Positions 1 to 6,070 of a stretch of DNA of 6,128 nt are shown here, piece after piece. The DNA is taken from contig CALDHQ010000112.1 of the NCBI GenBank assembly GCA_937894055.1, positions 1 to 6,128 of the forward strand. The letters run 5' to 3'. Position 1 is the stretch's first letter. Each line of letters starts with the position of its first letter. The notes under the pieces were generated by a model. The model was not told the origin of the DNA, ran no database searches, and saw only the letters and a list, made by a program, of their open reading frames with translations. The DNA is from an uncultured Polymorphobacter sp. GTDB taxonomy: Bacteria; Pseudomonadota; Alphaproteobacteria; Sphingomonadales; Sphingomonadaceae. The position numbers and the translations under genes are program-made.

Positions 1-875
1 AGCCCGACGCCACCCTTCGACGCCATTTCGACCGACGACGAGGTCAGCCCGGCCGCGCCCATGTCCTGGATGGCGACGATCGCGTCCGACGCCATCAGCT
101 CAAGGCAGGCTTCGATCAGCAGCTTTTCGGTGAACGGGTCGCCGACCTGCACGGTCGGGCGCTTGTCCTCGGACTCCTCGGTGAATTCGGCGCTCGCCAT
201 CGTCGCGCCGTGGATGCCGTCGCGGCCGGTTTTCGAGCCCACGTAAATCATCGGGTTGCCGACGCCGGCGGCGGCCGACAGGAAAATCTTGTCCTGCCGC
301 GCGGTGCCGACGGTCATCGCATTGACGAGGATGTTGCCGTCGTAGCTGGCGTGGAAATTGGTCTCGCCGCCGACGGTGGGGACGCCGACGCAATTGCCGT
401 AGCCGCCGATGCCGGCGACGACGCCCTTGATCAGGTGGCGCATCTTGGGCGCGTCGGGGCGGCCGAAGCGCAGCGCATTCATGTTGGCGACGGGGCGCGC
501 GCCCATGGTGAAGACGTCGCGCAGGATGCCGCCGACGCCGGTCGCAGCACCCTGATAGGGCTCGATGAAGCTCGGGTGGTTGTGGCTTTCCATCTTGAAG
601 ATGGCGGCCATCGGCGCGCCGTCGGGGCCGGCGCCGATGTCGATGACGCCGGCATTCTCACCGGGGCCGTGGATGACCCAGGGCGCCTTGGTCGGCAGCT
701 TGGCGAGGTGGATGCGGCTCGACTTGTAGCTGCAATGTTCCGACCACATCACCGAAAAGATGCCGAGTTCGAGCATGTTGGGCACGCGCCCCAGCGACGC
801 GACGAGCACGTCATATTCGTCGGGCGTGAAGCCGTGTTCGGCAACAATGGCGGGGGTAATCTCGGCGTGAGACAT
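1..875 (-). CDS. purL: Phosphoribosylformylglycinamidine synthase subunit PurL, N-terminal 291 codons (cut by window edge)
   Basis: PurL catalyses the fourth step of de novo purine synthesis in the cytoplasm, the ATP-dependent conversion of FGAR to FGAM using ammonia delivered by PurQ. The reading frame stays open from an ATG at 875-873 to the left edge. The protein begins [16 protein letters not shown] and shows [12 protein letters not shown] (residues 43-54, with the conserved EHCSYKS block), then the FGAM synthase signature around [19 protein letters not shown] (about 93-111), [16 protein letters not shown] (113-128), [15 protein letters not shown] (160-174) and [17 protein letters not shown] (about 270-286). 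The direct MSHAEI-type start without a glutaminase domain fits the small bacterial PurL that works with separate PurS and PurQ; such proteins are usually about 740 residues, so some 60% lies outside. AGGA about 10 bases before the ATG may be the ribosome binding site. It lies 91 bases after the nodT-like gene on the same strand, so read-through is possible but a separate promoter is just as likely. Confidence 0.96.
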   Translation of the reverse strand, partial: MSHAEITPAIVAEHGFTPDEYDVLVASLGRVPNMLELGIFSVMWSEHCSYKSSRIHLAKLPTKAPWVIHGPGENAGVIDIGAGPDGAPMAAIFKMESHNHPSFIEPYQGAATGVGGILRDVFTMGARPVANMNALRFGRPDAPKMRHLIKGVVAGIGGYGNCVGVPTVGGETNFHASYDGNILVNAMTVGTARQDKIFLSAAAGVGNPMIYVGSKTGRDGIHGATMASAEFTEESEDKRPTVQVGDPFTEKLLIEACLELMASDAIVAIQDMGAAGLTSSSVEMASKGGVG

Positions 876-966
876 GGAGCGCGGGTCCTGCTGGTGTCGG
901 CGTGCCGCGGCTTCTAGCCGAGTGTGTCGGCGCTGTCATCCCGGGCTTGGCGGTGATTGGCCGCGA

Positions 967-2424
967 TCAGCCGCCCGATGCGCTGGCCTTGGCCGGGGCG
1001 TTGTTGGCCTGGTTGGTTGCGGTGGTGACCCAGCCACCGCCCATCGCGCGGTAGACATTGATGACCTGCGCCTGACGTTCGGCGCTGATCCGCACCGATG
1101 CCAGCTCGGCGGCGAACAGCTCGTTTTCAGCGACGAGCACGTCGATATAGCTGGTCATGCCGTTTTCGAAGCGCAGGTTCGACAGCCGCGCGAAGTCACG
1201 CAGCGCCGCGACGCGTGCCTGCTGCTCGGCGAGTTCGTTGGCCTTGAGCGTCGAGCCGGTCAGCGCGTCATTGGTTTCGCGGAAGGCGTTGAGGATGGTC
1301 TGCTGGTAGCCGAGCAGCGCCTGTTCGCGCACTGCATCGGCCGAGGCATTCTGGCCCCGGACCGCGCCGAAGGTGAAAATCGGGCCGGCGATGCTGCCGC
1401 CTGCCCGCCACGCCTGCGACGGGCCGGTGAACAGGTCGGAAAAGGTCGTGCTGACGGTGCCGAGCAAGCCGGTCAGCGAGATGTTGGGGTAATAGAGCGC
1501 GCGTGCCGCACCGACACTGGCGTTGGCGGCGACGAGATTTTGCTCGGCCTGCAGCACGTCGGGTCGGCGTTCGAGCAAGGTCGACGGCAGGTCGGCGGGA
1601 ATCGCCGGGGCGAGCAGCTGGTCGATGGTCTTGCCGCGCGGAATCGGCCCGGGGTTGCGGCCGAGCAGCAGCGAGATCAGGTTTTCCTGCGCGGCAATCG
1701 CCTGTTCGAACAGCGGAATCGCCGCCTTGGCCTGCTGGACCTGCGAAGTGATCTGCATGACCTCGACCTTCGAGACGACGCCCTGTTTGTAGCGCAGGTC
1801 GAAGATATGCGCGGTCTTTTCGAAATTGGCGGTGGTGGCGCGGGCGATTTCGAGCTGGCGGTCGAGCGCGCGCAGCGCGACATAGCTGGTGGCGAGATTG
1901 CTGACGAGCGTCAGCACGACGCCGCGCTGCGCCTGCTCGCTGGCGAAAACCTGCGCCTGCACCGCCTCCGACTGGCGGCGCACGCGGCCGAACAGGTCGA
2001 GCTGCCAGCTGGCGCCGAGCGACGCCTGGAACAGCGAGAAGGTGGCGTCAGCGCCCGGCGGCAGCGGCGGTTGGCCGATGCGGCTGACCTGCGCGCGGCT
2101 GGCATCGGCGCCGTAGCCGATTTGCGGGAACAGTTGCGACCGCGTCGTGCCGAGCGCGCCGATGAACTGATCGATGCGCGCCGCGGCGATCTGGACATCG
2201 AGATTGCCGCCCAATGCCTCGGCAACGAGCTGGTCGAGCACCGGATCACCGAACTGCTGCCACCATTGCGTGTTGGCAGCATCGGCGACGGCGACCGGAT
2301 CCGCGACGGGCGGCGTGCGCCATGTGGCGGGCGCGGCGACTTCGGGGCGCACATAGTCGGGCCCCAGCGTGCAGCCGCCAAGGCCGACAAGCACCAGGGT
2401 CAGTGTTGCAAGCCGCGCGCGCAT
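967..2424 (-). CDS. NodT/OprM-family outer-membrane efflux lipoprotein (TolC-like channel)
   Basis: This 485-residue protein is predicted to form the trimeric outer-membrane channel of a tripartite efflux pump and to work with a periplasmic adaptor and an inner-membrane transporter. The N-terminus is a lipoprotein signal: a basic start (MRAR), a hydrophobic stretch and a lipobox LGGC with the lipidated cysteine at residue 18. It is followed by TLGPDYVRPEV, which is typical of OprM/NodT proteins. Two outer-membrane efflux (OEP) repeats can be placed at roughly 55-255 and 275-460. The second carries the family signature LLERRPDVLQAEQNLVAANA with the downstream ARALYYPNISLTG. The length is normal for the family. 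The ATG (2424-2422) overlaps the TGA of the upstream barrel gene as TGATG, so translational coupling is likely. No adaptor (MFP) or RND/MFS transporter is present in the window, so the substrate cannot be inferred. The tail is Ala/Ser-rich (NNAPAKASASGG). Confidence 0.93.
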   Translation of the reverse strand: MRARLATLTLVLVGLGGCTLGPDYVRPEVAAPATWRTPPVADPVAVADAANTQWWQQFGDPVLDQLVAEALGGNLDVQIAAARIDQFIGALGTTRSQLFPQIGYGADASRAQVSRIGQPPLPPGADATFSLFQASLGASWQLDLFGRVRRQSEAVQAQVFASEQAQRGVVLTLVSNLATSYVALRALDRQLEIARATTANFEKTAHIFDLRYKQGVVSKVEVMQITSQVQQAKAAIPLFEQAIAAQENLISLLLGRNPGPIPRGKTIDQLLAPAIPADLPSTLLERRPDVLQAEQNLVAANASVGAARALYYPNISLTGLLGTVSTTFSDLFTGPSQAWRAGGSIAGPIFTFGAVRGQNASADAVREQALLGYQQTILNAFRETNDALTGSTLKANELAEQQARVAALRDFARLSNLRFENGMTSYIDVLVAENELFAAELASVRISAERQAQVINVYRAMGGGWVTTATNQANNAPAKASASGG

Positions 2425-3605
2425 CAGAAATCCTTGCGTAAGGTGAGGTGCAGTTCGGTCGAGCTGTAGTTGAGCGCGAGGATATTGCTCTTGTCCTCGG
2501 TGTAAAGGATTTCGGGATTGAGCGACCAGCCGCGCCCGAATTCCCAGGTCAGGCCGCCGCCGATTTCCCAGAGGTCATCGTTGCGCGTGGTGATGCCGAG
2601 CACATCGTCGGCACCTTCGGAATTGGTACGCTCGACGTTGTAGCGGTCGGTTTGCCACCAGGCGAAGACATAGCCGCCCCAATGCTCGCTCAACGTGAAA
2701 TTGAACGTCGGCGACAGGTTGAAGAAGTTCGAGTCGCCGTCGGGGCGGTTGTCGGTGGCGAATTCGCGGCCACCGCCGGCGGCGAGGCTGAAGCTCGCCT
2801 TGCCGTCCGCCAGCGTGTGCGTCCAGCCGCCGGTGAATTCGAGGATGTTGCGCGACCGCGCACGCAGCGGGCCTTGCGGATAATTGCGGCGGCGGAATTC
2901 GACGCCAAGGTTGAACTGGTCGGTCGGGTCACCAAGAAAGCGCACCGTGCCGAACACGCCATAGTCGTTGCGCGTCTGGCCGTTGCCGCGGTAGCTGGCG
3001 CGGCCGCGCACGCCGACCGCGAGGTTGTTGTCGCCGAAGCCATGGCTGAAATTGGCGTTCCAGCGCAGGTCCGAATCGTCGCGGCGGCCGGCGTTGTCAT
3101 AGTTGCGGTAGCGGTAGTCGAGGCTGAGATTGAGCGCGTTGGCGTCGGTCATCACATAGTTCAGGCGGCCACCGACGCGGGCGCTGAAGAACATGTCATC
3201 GGTGTCGCCGCTGCCGGCGACGGTATCGTTTTCGTGGTAATTGCCGAAGCCGACCAGCGCATAGCCGCTCGGCAACCAGCGGCTGCCGCCGAGATAGGCG
3301 CGCGCCGCATCGGCATAGACTTCGGCCTGCGCGTGCAGGTCGGCGGGCAAGTCATCGAGCCGCAGCACGGTTTCGAATTCGAGCTTGGCGCCAGCATAGT
3401 CACCCTTCGCCATCAGTTCGAGGCCGCGGCGCAAATGGTCGGCGGCTGGATCGGCGCTCAATGGTGCCGCTGCGACCGGGTCGGGCGGCGACGGCTCTGC
3501 AGCGGCAGCCGGCGCGGCGACAGCCGCGGCAAACGCTGCCGCTCCGCCCACGCCACATACGCGCAATACCCGTCGCGACATTTTGCGCGCAGCAACAGTC
3601 TTCAT
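2424..3605 (-). CDS. Outer-membrane beta-barrel protein with N-terminal TPR-like helices, function unknown
   Basis: I do not recognise a named family. From the ATG at 3605-3603 the product has 393 residues. Residues 1-36 form a long Sec signal peptide (MKTVAARKMSRRVLR, then an Ala-rich core ending APAAAA before E37). Residues 37-57 are a Pro/Ala linker. Residues about 57-108 are amphipathic helices of TPR type (DHLRRGLELMAKGDYAGAKLEFETV spans the clearest repeat). The rest, about 110-393, alternates aromatic and polar residues as beta strands do, and ends in LHLTLRKDF, a C-terminal Phe as in the signal recognised by the BAM complex. A TPR segment before a barrel recalls Slam-type (DUF560) surface-lipoprotein exporters or exopolysaccharide porins, but this protein is short for either and the resemblance is structural only. 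A GTG start at 3641 would add 12 residues before the charged N-region. It is less likely, because its purine-rich tract directly abuts the codon. The gene is first in an apparent two-gene operon with the NodT-like lipoprotein. Confidence 0.85.
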   Translation of the reverse strand: MKTVAARKMSRRVLRVCGVGGAAAFAAAVAAPAAAAEPSPPDPVAAAPLSADPAADHLRRGLELMAKGDYAGAKLEFETVLRLDDLPADLHAQAEVYADAARAYLGGSRWLPSGYALVGFGNYHENDTVAGSGDTDDMFFSARVGGRLNYVMTDANALNLSLDYRYRNYDNAGRRDDSDLRWNANFSHGFGDNNLAVGVRGRASYRGNGQTRNDYGVFGTVRFLGDPTDQFNLGVEFRRRNYPQGPLRARSRNILEFTGGWTHTLADGKASFSLAAGGGREFATDNRPDGDSNFFNLSPTFNFTLSEHWGGYVFAWWQTDRYNVERTNSEGADDVLGITTRNDDLWEIGGGLTWEFGRGWSLNPEILYTEDKSNILALNYSSTELHLTLRKDF

Positions 3606-3705
3606 CCAACTTCGCCCGCGTATAGGTTGCGCACTGGCCACCCCCTGTGACGTCGCCGAGAAATGTTACAGTTGTGTGGCGTCAAAAGTGCGAAAAGAGC
3701 CCACA

Positions 3706-3748
3706 TTGCCAACCATTGACTCCATTCCGGAACCAGTTGGTTTGGCAA
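3706..3748. repeat. Inverted repeat TTGCCAA ... TTGGCAA
   Basis: Two perfect 7-base arms (3706-3712 and 3742-3748) are separated by 29 bases. Inside the arms, CC and GG continue the pairing with one bulged T. The loop holds the palindrome TTCCGGAA (3725-3732). It could be a regulator site or a structured RNA element. There is no T-run after either arm, so it does not look like a terminator. Confidence 0.5.
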
Positions 3749-3769
3749 ATAACCGGACTAGCCTACAGT
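3742..3769 (+). promoter_or_regulatory. Possible sigma70-type promoter toward arcD (distal)
   Basis: TTGGCA (3742-3747) and TACAGT (3764-3769) are separated by 16 bases, close to the housekeeping -35/-10 pattern. It would give a long leader of more than 220 bases before arcD. The -35 overlaps the right arm of the TTGCCAA/TTGGCAA inverted repeat, so a protein bound there could block it. This is a pattern match only. Confidence 0.25.
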
Positions 3770-3825
3770 GCGGCTCGATGGGTAGCAAGCGTCTGCGACA
3801 AAACGCCGTTTTCCAAAGCACGCAC

Positions 3826-3855
3826 TTGATCTTGCATCGAAAAGTCGCATACTCT
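3826..3855 (+). promoter_or_regulatory. Possible sigma70-type promoter toward arcD (proximal)
   Basis: TTGATC (3826-3831) and TACTCT (3850-3855) lie 18 bases apart, about 150 bases before the arcD start. A further -10-like TATAAC (3933-3938) lies closer to the gene but has no matching -35. Which of these is used, if any, cannot be decided from sequence. Confidence 0.25.
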
Positions 3856-3968
3856 CCGGCGTGTATTGGTGCAGGCAGGGAGTGCTCGCAACCGTTACGA
3901 CATTTCCGGAACGCATGCCGGACAGGGCTCAGTATAACGCGCGTAGACGTCTAATCGGCAGAGTTGAA

Positions 3969-3987
3969 TTGCGCCGCATAAGCGCAA
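3969..3987 (+). promoter_or_regulatory. Leader hairpin directly before the arcD ribosome binding site
   Basis: TTGCGC (3969-3974) and GCGCAA (3982-3987) form a perfect 6-pair stem with a 7-base loop. The stem ends four bases before the Shine-Dalgarno run AAGGGGG (3991-3997), which is 6 bases from the arcD ATG. The hairpin leaves the ribosome site free, so it may protect the 5' end or assist initiation rather than block it. Confidence 0.4.
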
Positions 3988-4003
3988 GGCAAGGGGGACT
4001 GGC

Positions 4004-5422
4004 ATGGCTGAGCAAAAGATGTCGCGGCTGCAACTGACCGCCATGGTGGTTGGCGGCATGGTCGGCGCCGGCATATTCTCATTGCCACGCACCTTTGCTT
4101 CGGCGACCGGGCCGCTCGGCGCCGTCATCGCGTGGATCATCGCCGGTACCGGCATGTACATGCTGGCGCGGGTGTTCCAGGCACTTGCCGAACGCAAGCC
4201 CGACATCGATGCCGGTGTGTTCGCCTATGCCAAGGCGGCGTTCGGCGACTATCCGGGGTTCATTTCGGCGTTCGGCTACTGGATCGGCAGTTGCATCGGC
4301 AACGTGTCGTACTGGGTGCTGATCAAGTCGACGCTCGGCGCGTTCTTTCCGATGTTCGGCGACGGCAATACCGCGATTGCGATTGCCTTTGCGTCGCTGG
4401 GCATCTGGATGTTCCATTTCCTGATCCTGCGCGGCGTCCAGCAGGCGGCGTTCATCAACAGCATCGTCACCGTGGCGAAGGTCATCCCGATCATGCTGTT
4501 CATCGTGCTGATGTTCGTGGCGTTCAAAATCGACATGTTCAGCATGAACTTCTACGGCGGCGACCTGACCGGCGGGCTGTTCGAACAGGTGCGCGCGACG
4601 ATGCTGGTCACGGTGTTCGTGTTCATCGGCATCGAAGGCGCCAGCGTCTATTCGCGCTTCGCCAAGAAGCGCGAGGACGTCGGGGCCGCGACCATATTGG
4701 GCTTCATCATCGTCACCAGCCTGATGGTGCTGGTGACCCTCCTGCCCTACGCCGTCATGGAGCGCGCGTCGATCGCCGGGCTGCGCCAGCCGTCGATGGC
4801 GGGCATGCTCGAATCAGTGGTCGGGCCGTGGGGCTCGATCTTTATCAGCGCCGGGCTGCTGGTGTCGGTGCTCGGCGCCTATCTGGCATGGGCACTGATC
4901 TGCGCTGAAGTGATGTTCGCGGCCGGCAAGTCGAAGGACATGCCCGCGGCGTTCTCCAAGCTCAACAAGAACGGCACCCCGGTGGTGGCGATGTGGGCCA
5001 CCAGCATCGTCATCCAGCTGATCATCATCAGCACCTATTGGTCGAACGACGCCTTTGCGCTGATGCTCAACCTGACCAGTGCGACGACGCTGATCCCGTA
5101 TTTCTTCGTCGCCGCCTATGGCTTCCTGCTGGCGCGCCGCGGCGAGACCTATCAGGTGCGACCGCAGGAACTCGGGCGCGACCGCATCATCTCGACGCTC
5201 GCGGTCGCCTATACGCTGTTCATGATCTACGCGAGCGGCTTCAAGTTCATCGTGCTGTCGGCGGTGATCTTCGCGCCCGGCACCATCCTGTATTTCATCG
5301 CGCGCCGCGAACAGGGCAAGCCGGTGTTCGCCAAGACCAGCGACTGGGTCATCTTCGGCCTGCTGGTCGCGGGTGCCGTCTACGGCGTCTACGGCATCGC
5401 CACCGGCGCCATCGAAATCTAA
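4004..5422 (+). CDS. arcD: Arginine/ornithine antiporter ArcD (APC superfamily)
   Basis: This 472-residue integral inner-membrane protein is predicted to exchange external arginine for internal ornithine, feeding the arginine deiminase pathway without energy cost. It has about 12-13 hydrophobic membrane spans across the whole length. The APC-type first helix carries GGMVGAGIFSLP (residues 17-28). The block FIGIEGASVYSRFAKKREDVG (about 207-227) is typical of the ArcD/basic amino-acid antiporter branch. The length matches known ArcD proteins of about 470-480 residues. The ATG at 4004 has a strong Shine-Dalgarno run AAGGGGG at 3991-3997. The next gene, 36 bases downstream on the same strand, starts as arginine deiminase, which strongly supports the arginine/ornithine assignment over lysine or other polyamine exchange. 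Arc operons of other bacteria are often induced by low oxygen through FNR/ANR-type regulators; no good FNR box lies at the expected place here. The gene looks intact. Confidence 0.93.
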   Translation: MAEQKMSRLQLTAMVVGGMVGAGIFSLPRTFASATGPLGAVIAWIIAGTGMYMLARVFQALAERKPDIDAGVFAYAKAAFGDYPGFISAFGYWIGSCIGNVSYWVLIKSTLGAFFPMFGDGNTAIAIAFASLGIWMFHFLILRGVQQAAFINSIVTVAKVIPIMLFIVLMFVAFKIDMFSMNFYGGDLTGGLFEQVRATMLVTVFVFIGIEGASVYSRFAKKREDVGAATILGFIIVTSLMVLVTLLPYAVMERASIAGLRQPSMAGMLESVVGPWGSIFISAGLLVSVLGAYLAWALICAEVMFAAGKSKDMPAAFSKLNKNGTPVVAMWATSIVIQLIIISTYWSNDAFALMLNLTSATTLIPYFFVAAYGFLLARRGETYQVRPQELGRDRIISTLAVAYTLFMIYASGFKFIVLSAVIFAPGTILYFIARREQGKPVFAKTSDWVIFGLLVAGAVYGVYGIATGAIEI

Positions 5423-5458
5423 TCCGTCCCAACCCCAAGCTGAAACGAGGGTATCGAT

Positions 5459-5842
5459 ATGAATTTTGGCGTTTATTCGGAAGTCGGCCAGCTGCGCAAG
5501 GTCATGGTGTGCGCGCCCGGCAAGGCCCACCAGCGCCTGACCCCGAGCAACTGCGACGACCTGTTGTTCGATGACGTGATGTGGGTCGAAAACGCCAAGC
5601 GCGACCATTTCGACTTCATGACCAAGATGCGCGACCGCGGCATCGAAGTGCTCGAAATGCACAACCTGCTCGCCGAGACCGTGGCGATTCCCGAAGGCAA
5701 GAAGTGGATTCTCGACAACCAGGTCGTCGCCAACCAGGTCGGGCTTGGCCTCGTCGAGGGCGTGGAAGGCCTGGCTCATCGGCTCGACGGTGTCGCGGAT
5801 GAAGGCCCGGACCTGCTGCAGCAGCGGGAGCGCCCTGGCTGA
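5459..5842 (+). pseudogene. arcA: Arginine deiminase ArcA, N-terminal fragment fused to foreign antisense sequence
   Basis: Intact ArcA hydrolyses arginine to citrulline and ammonia, the first step of the arginine deiminase pathway. The frame starts at an ATG (5459) with GAGGG about 8 bases upstream. Residues 1-99 closely follow the family: [42 protein letters not shown] (22-43), AKRDHFDF (46-53), [14 protein letters not shown] (61-74), KKWILDN (81-87) and VGLGLV (94-99). From residue 100 the sequence ([16 protein letters not shown] and onward to a TGA at 5840-5842) is not arginine deiminase; it is the reverse complement of another coding sequence. The full family is about 410-420 residues, so roughly three quarters is missing, including all catalytic residues: the Asp, Glu and His sites, the C-terminal nucleophilic Cys and its GGGxHCMTCP context. 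The 127-residue product should have no deiminase activity. The true homology ends near base 5755. A chimeric join in the assembly could produce the same picture. Confidence 0.88.
5738..5755. other. arcA: Junction of two truncated, facing genes
   Basis: Up to about 5755 the plus strand reads as arginine deiminase (VGLGLV). From 5738 rightward the minus strand reads as a different protein (HALDEAKPD, ending at 5738). The 18 bases in between fit both proteins, which suggests joining at a short shared sequence. The exact break cannot be placed more narrowly without the two parental sequences. Confidence 0.75.
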
Positions 5843-5917
5843 CATCCGCAGGTCGTTGATCTCGTCCTGGGGGTTCAGGCCGAACATGCCCGGCGGTTGG
5901 TCGGCACCCTTGTCCAT
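5738..5917 (-). pseudogene. Probable acyl-CoA dehydrogenase, N-terminal 60-codon fragment
   Basis: An ATG at 5917-5915 is preceded by GGGGAG about 7 bases upstream. It opens a frame reading MDKGADQPPGMFGLNPQDEI, then [30 protein letters not shown] and HALDEAKPD (to residue 60). This pattern (GLxPQDEIxDLRMS, PLLxxVRxFI, xVEPMS) resembles the N-terminal helices of FAD-dependent acyl-CoA dehydrogenases of the kind common in sphingomonads, where a D-R-W tryptophan motif would be expected next. Instead the frame runs into the antisense of arcA. Such enzymes are about 400 residues and oxidise acyl-CoA thioesters in the cytoplasm; the FAD and substrate sites and the catalytic Glu all lie in the lost part. 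The assignment rests on remembered family patterns over 60 residues, so an alternative identity is possible, but the start site and codon usage look like a real gene. It is transcribed divergently from groESL. Confidence 0.62.
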
Positions 5918-5926
5918 CTGTACGCT

Positions 5927-5940
5927 CCCCGATGTCGGGG
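5927..5940 (-). promoter_or_regulatory. Hairpin overlapping the ribosome binding site of the dehydrogenase fragment
   Basis: On the minus strand CCCCGACATCGGGG is a near-perfect stem (5-6 pairs with a 2-4 base loop). Its 3' arm forms part of the GGGGAG Shine-Dalgarno sequence before the ATG at 5917. In the transcript it could lower translation of the dehydrogenase. There is no T-run on either strand, so it is not a typical intrinsic terminator. Confidence 0.4.
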
Positions 5941-6005
5941 CGCAGCTTTGGCGCAAAACCGGCAGAAATCAAACGAGCGTTTTACGGAGAACGGGACCCA
6001 ATTTC

Positions 6006-6034
6006 TTGACTCCGGGCGCCCGCCTCCCTAGATG
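6006..6034 (+). promoter_or_regulatory. groESL promoter, RpoH-like
   Basis: CTTGACT (TTGACT at 6006-6011) and CCTCCCTAGATG (-10 TAGATG at 6029-6034) are 17 bases apart. The CTTGA-type -35 with a C-rich extension before the -10 is the pattern of alphaproteobacterial heat-shock promoters, and it can also be read by the housekeeping sigma factor. Transcription would start near 6041, just before the CIRCE element, as in other groESL operons. Function is inferred from this arrangement. Confidence 0.75.
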
Positions 6035-6043
6035 CGAGCCGCG

Positions 6044-6070
6044 TTAGCACTCAGGGGCTGCGACTGCTAA
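6044..6070 (+). promoter_or_regulatory. CIRCE operator (HrcA binding site) of groESL
   Basis: The left arm TTAGCACTC (6044-6052) is a perfect match to the CIRCE consensus. The spacer is exactly 9 bases. The right arm GACTGCTAA (6062-6070) differs from the consensus GAGTGCTAA at one base. CIRCE is bound by the repressor HrcA, which GroEL helps keep active, and it is found almost only before groESL, hrcA or dnaKJ operons. With the promoter upstream, this places a chaperonin operon immediately to the right of the window. Confidence 0.9.

Larger units (their letters stand above)
3606..4003. other. Divergent intergenic region, no gene, palindrome-rich
   Basis: This 398-base stretch separates the minus-strand outer-membrane pair from the plus-strand arc genes and must hold both promoters. 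Its base composition is visibly lower in GC than the flanking genes. It contains a 7-base perfect inverted repeat (3706-3712 with 3742-3748), two copies of the palindrome TTCCGGAA (3725-3732 and 3904-3911), a 10-base palindrome TAGACGTCTA (3944-3953) and a leader hairpin TTGCGC/GCGCAA (3969-3974 with 3982-3987) just before the arcD ribosome binding site. Open frames crossing it lack codon bias, domain character and ribosome binding sites. On the minus strand a TTGACG hexamer (3685-3680) could be the -35 of the barrel gene promoter, but no good -10 lies at the right distance. Confidence 0.8.

Noticed and set aside
210..917. Plus-strand open frame of 235 codons opposite purL
   Set aside because: Antisense shadow of a strongly conserved PurL coding region.
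908..920. Hairpin CGGCT-TCT-AGCCG between the NodT-like gene and purL, as a terminator
   Set aside because: The stem has only 5 pairs and no T-run follows on either strand.
874..2469. Long plus-strand open frame of 531 codons
   Set aside because: It lies antisense to the NodT-type gene. Its length is explained by high GC and codon bias of the real gene, and its Arg/Gly/Ala-rich translation has no domain.
2448..3650. Plus-strand open frame of 400 codons
   Set aside because: It is the antisense shadow of the beta-barrel gene, with Val/Ala/Glu-rich low-complexity translation and no ribosome binding site.
3826..3840. FNR-box-like TTGAT...ATCGA upstream of arcD
   Set aside because: The half-sites are spaced by 5 rather than 4 bases and the second half-site has a mismatch, so it does not fit the 14-base FNR/ANR pattern.
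3583..3954. Possible small gene of 123 codons in the divergent intergenic region
   Set aside because: It starts inside the barrel gene on the other strand, lacks a ribosome binding site, and has no codon bias or recognisable domain.
5423..5458. Terminator or promoter between arcD and arcA
   Set aside because: The 36 bases hold only the arcA ribosome binding site. No stem with a T-run and no -35/-10 pair is visible, which fits one operon.
4814..5956. Minus-strand open frame of 380 codons
   Set aside because: Only 5917 to 5738 reads like a protein. The remainder is antisense of arcA and arcD, and stays open by GC bias through the junction.
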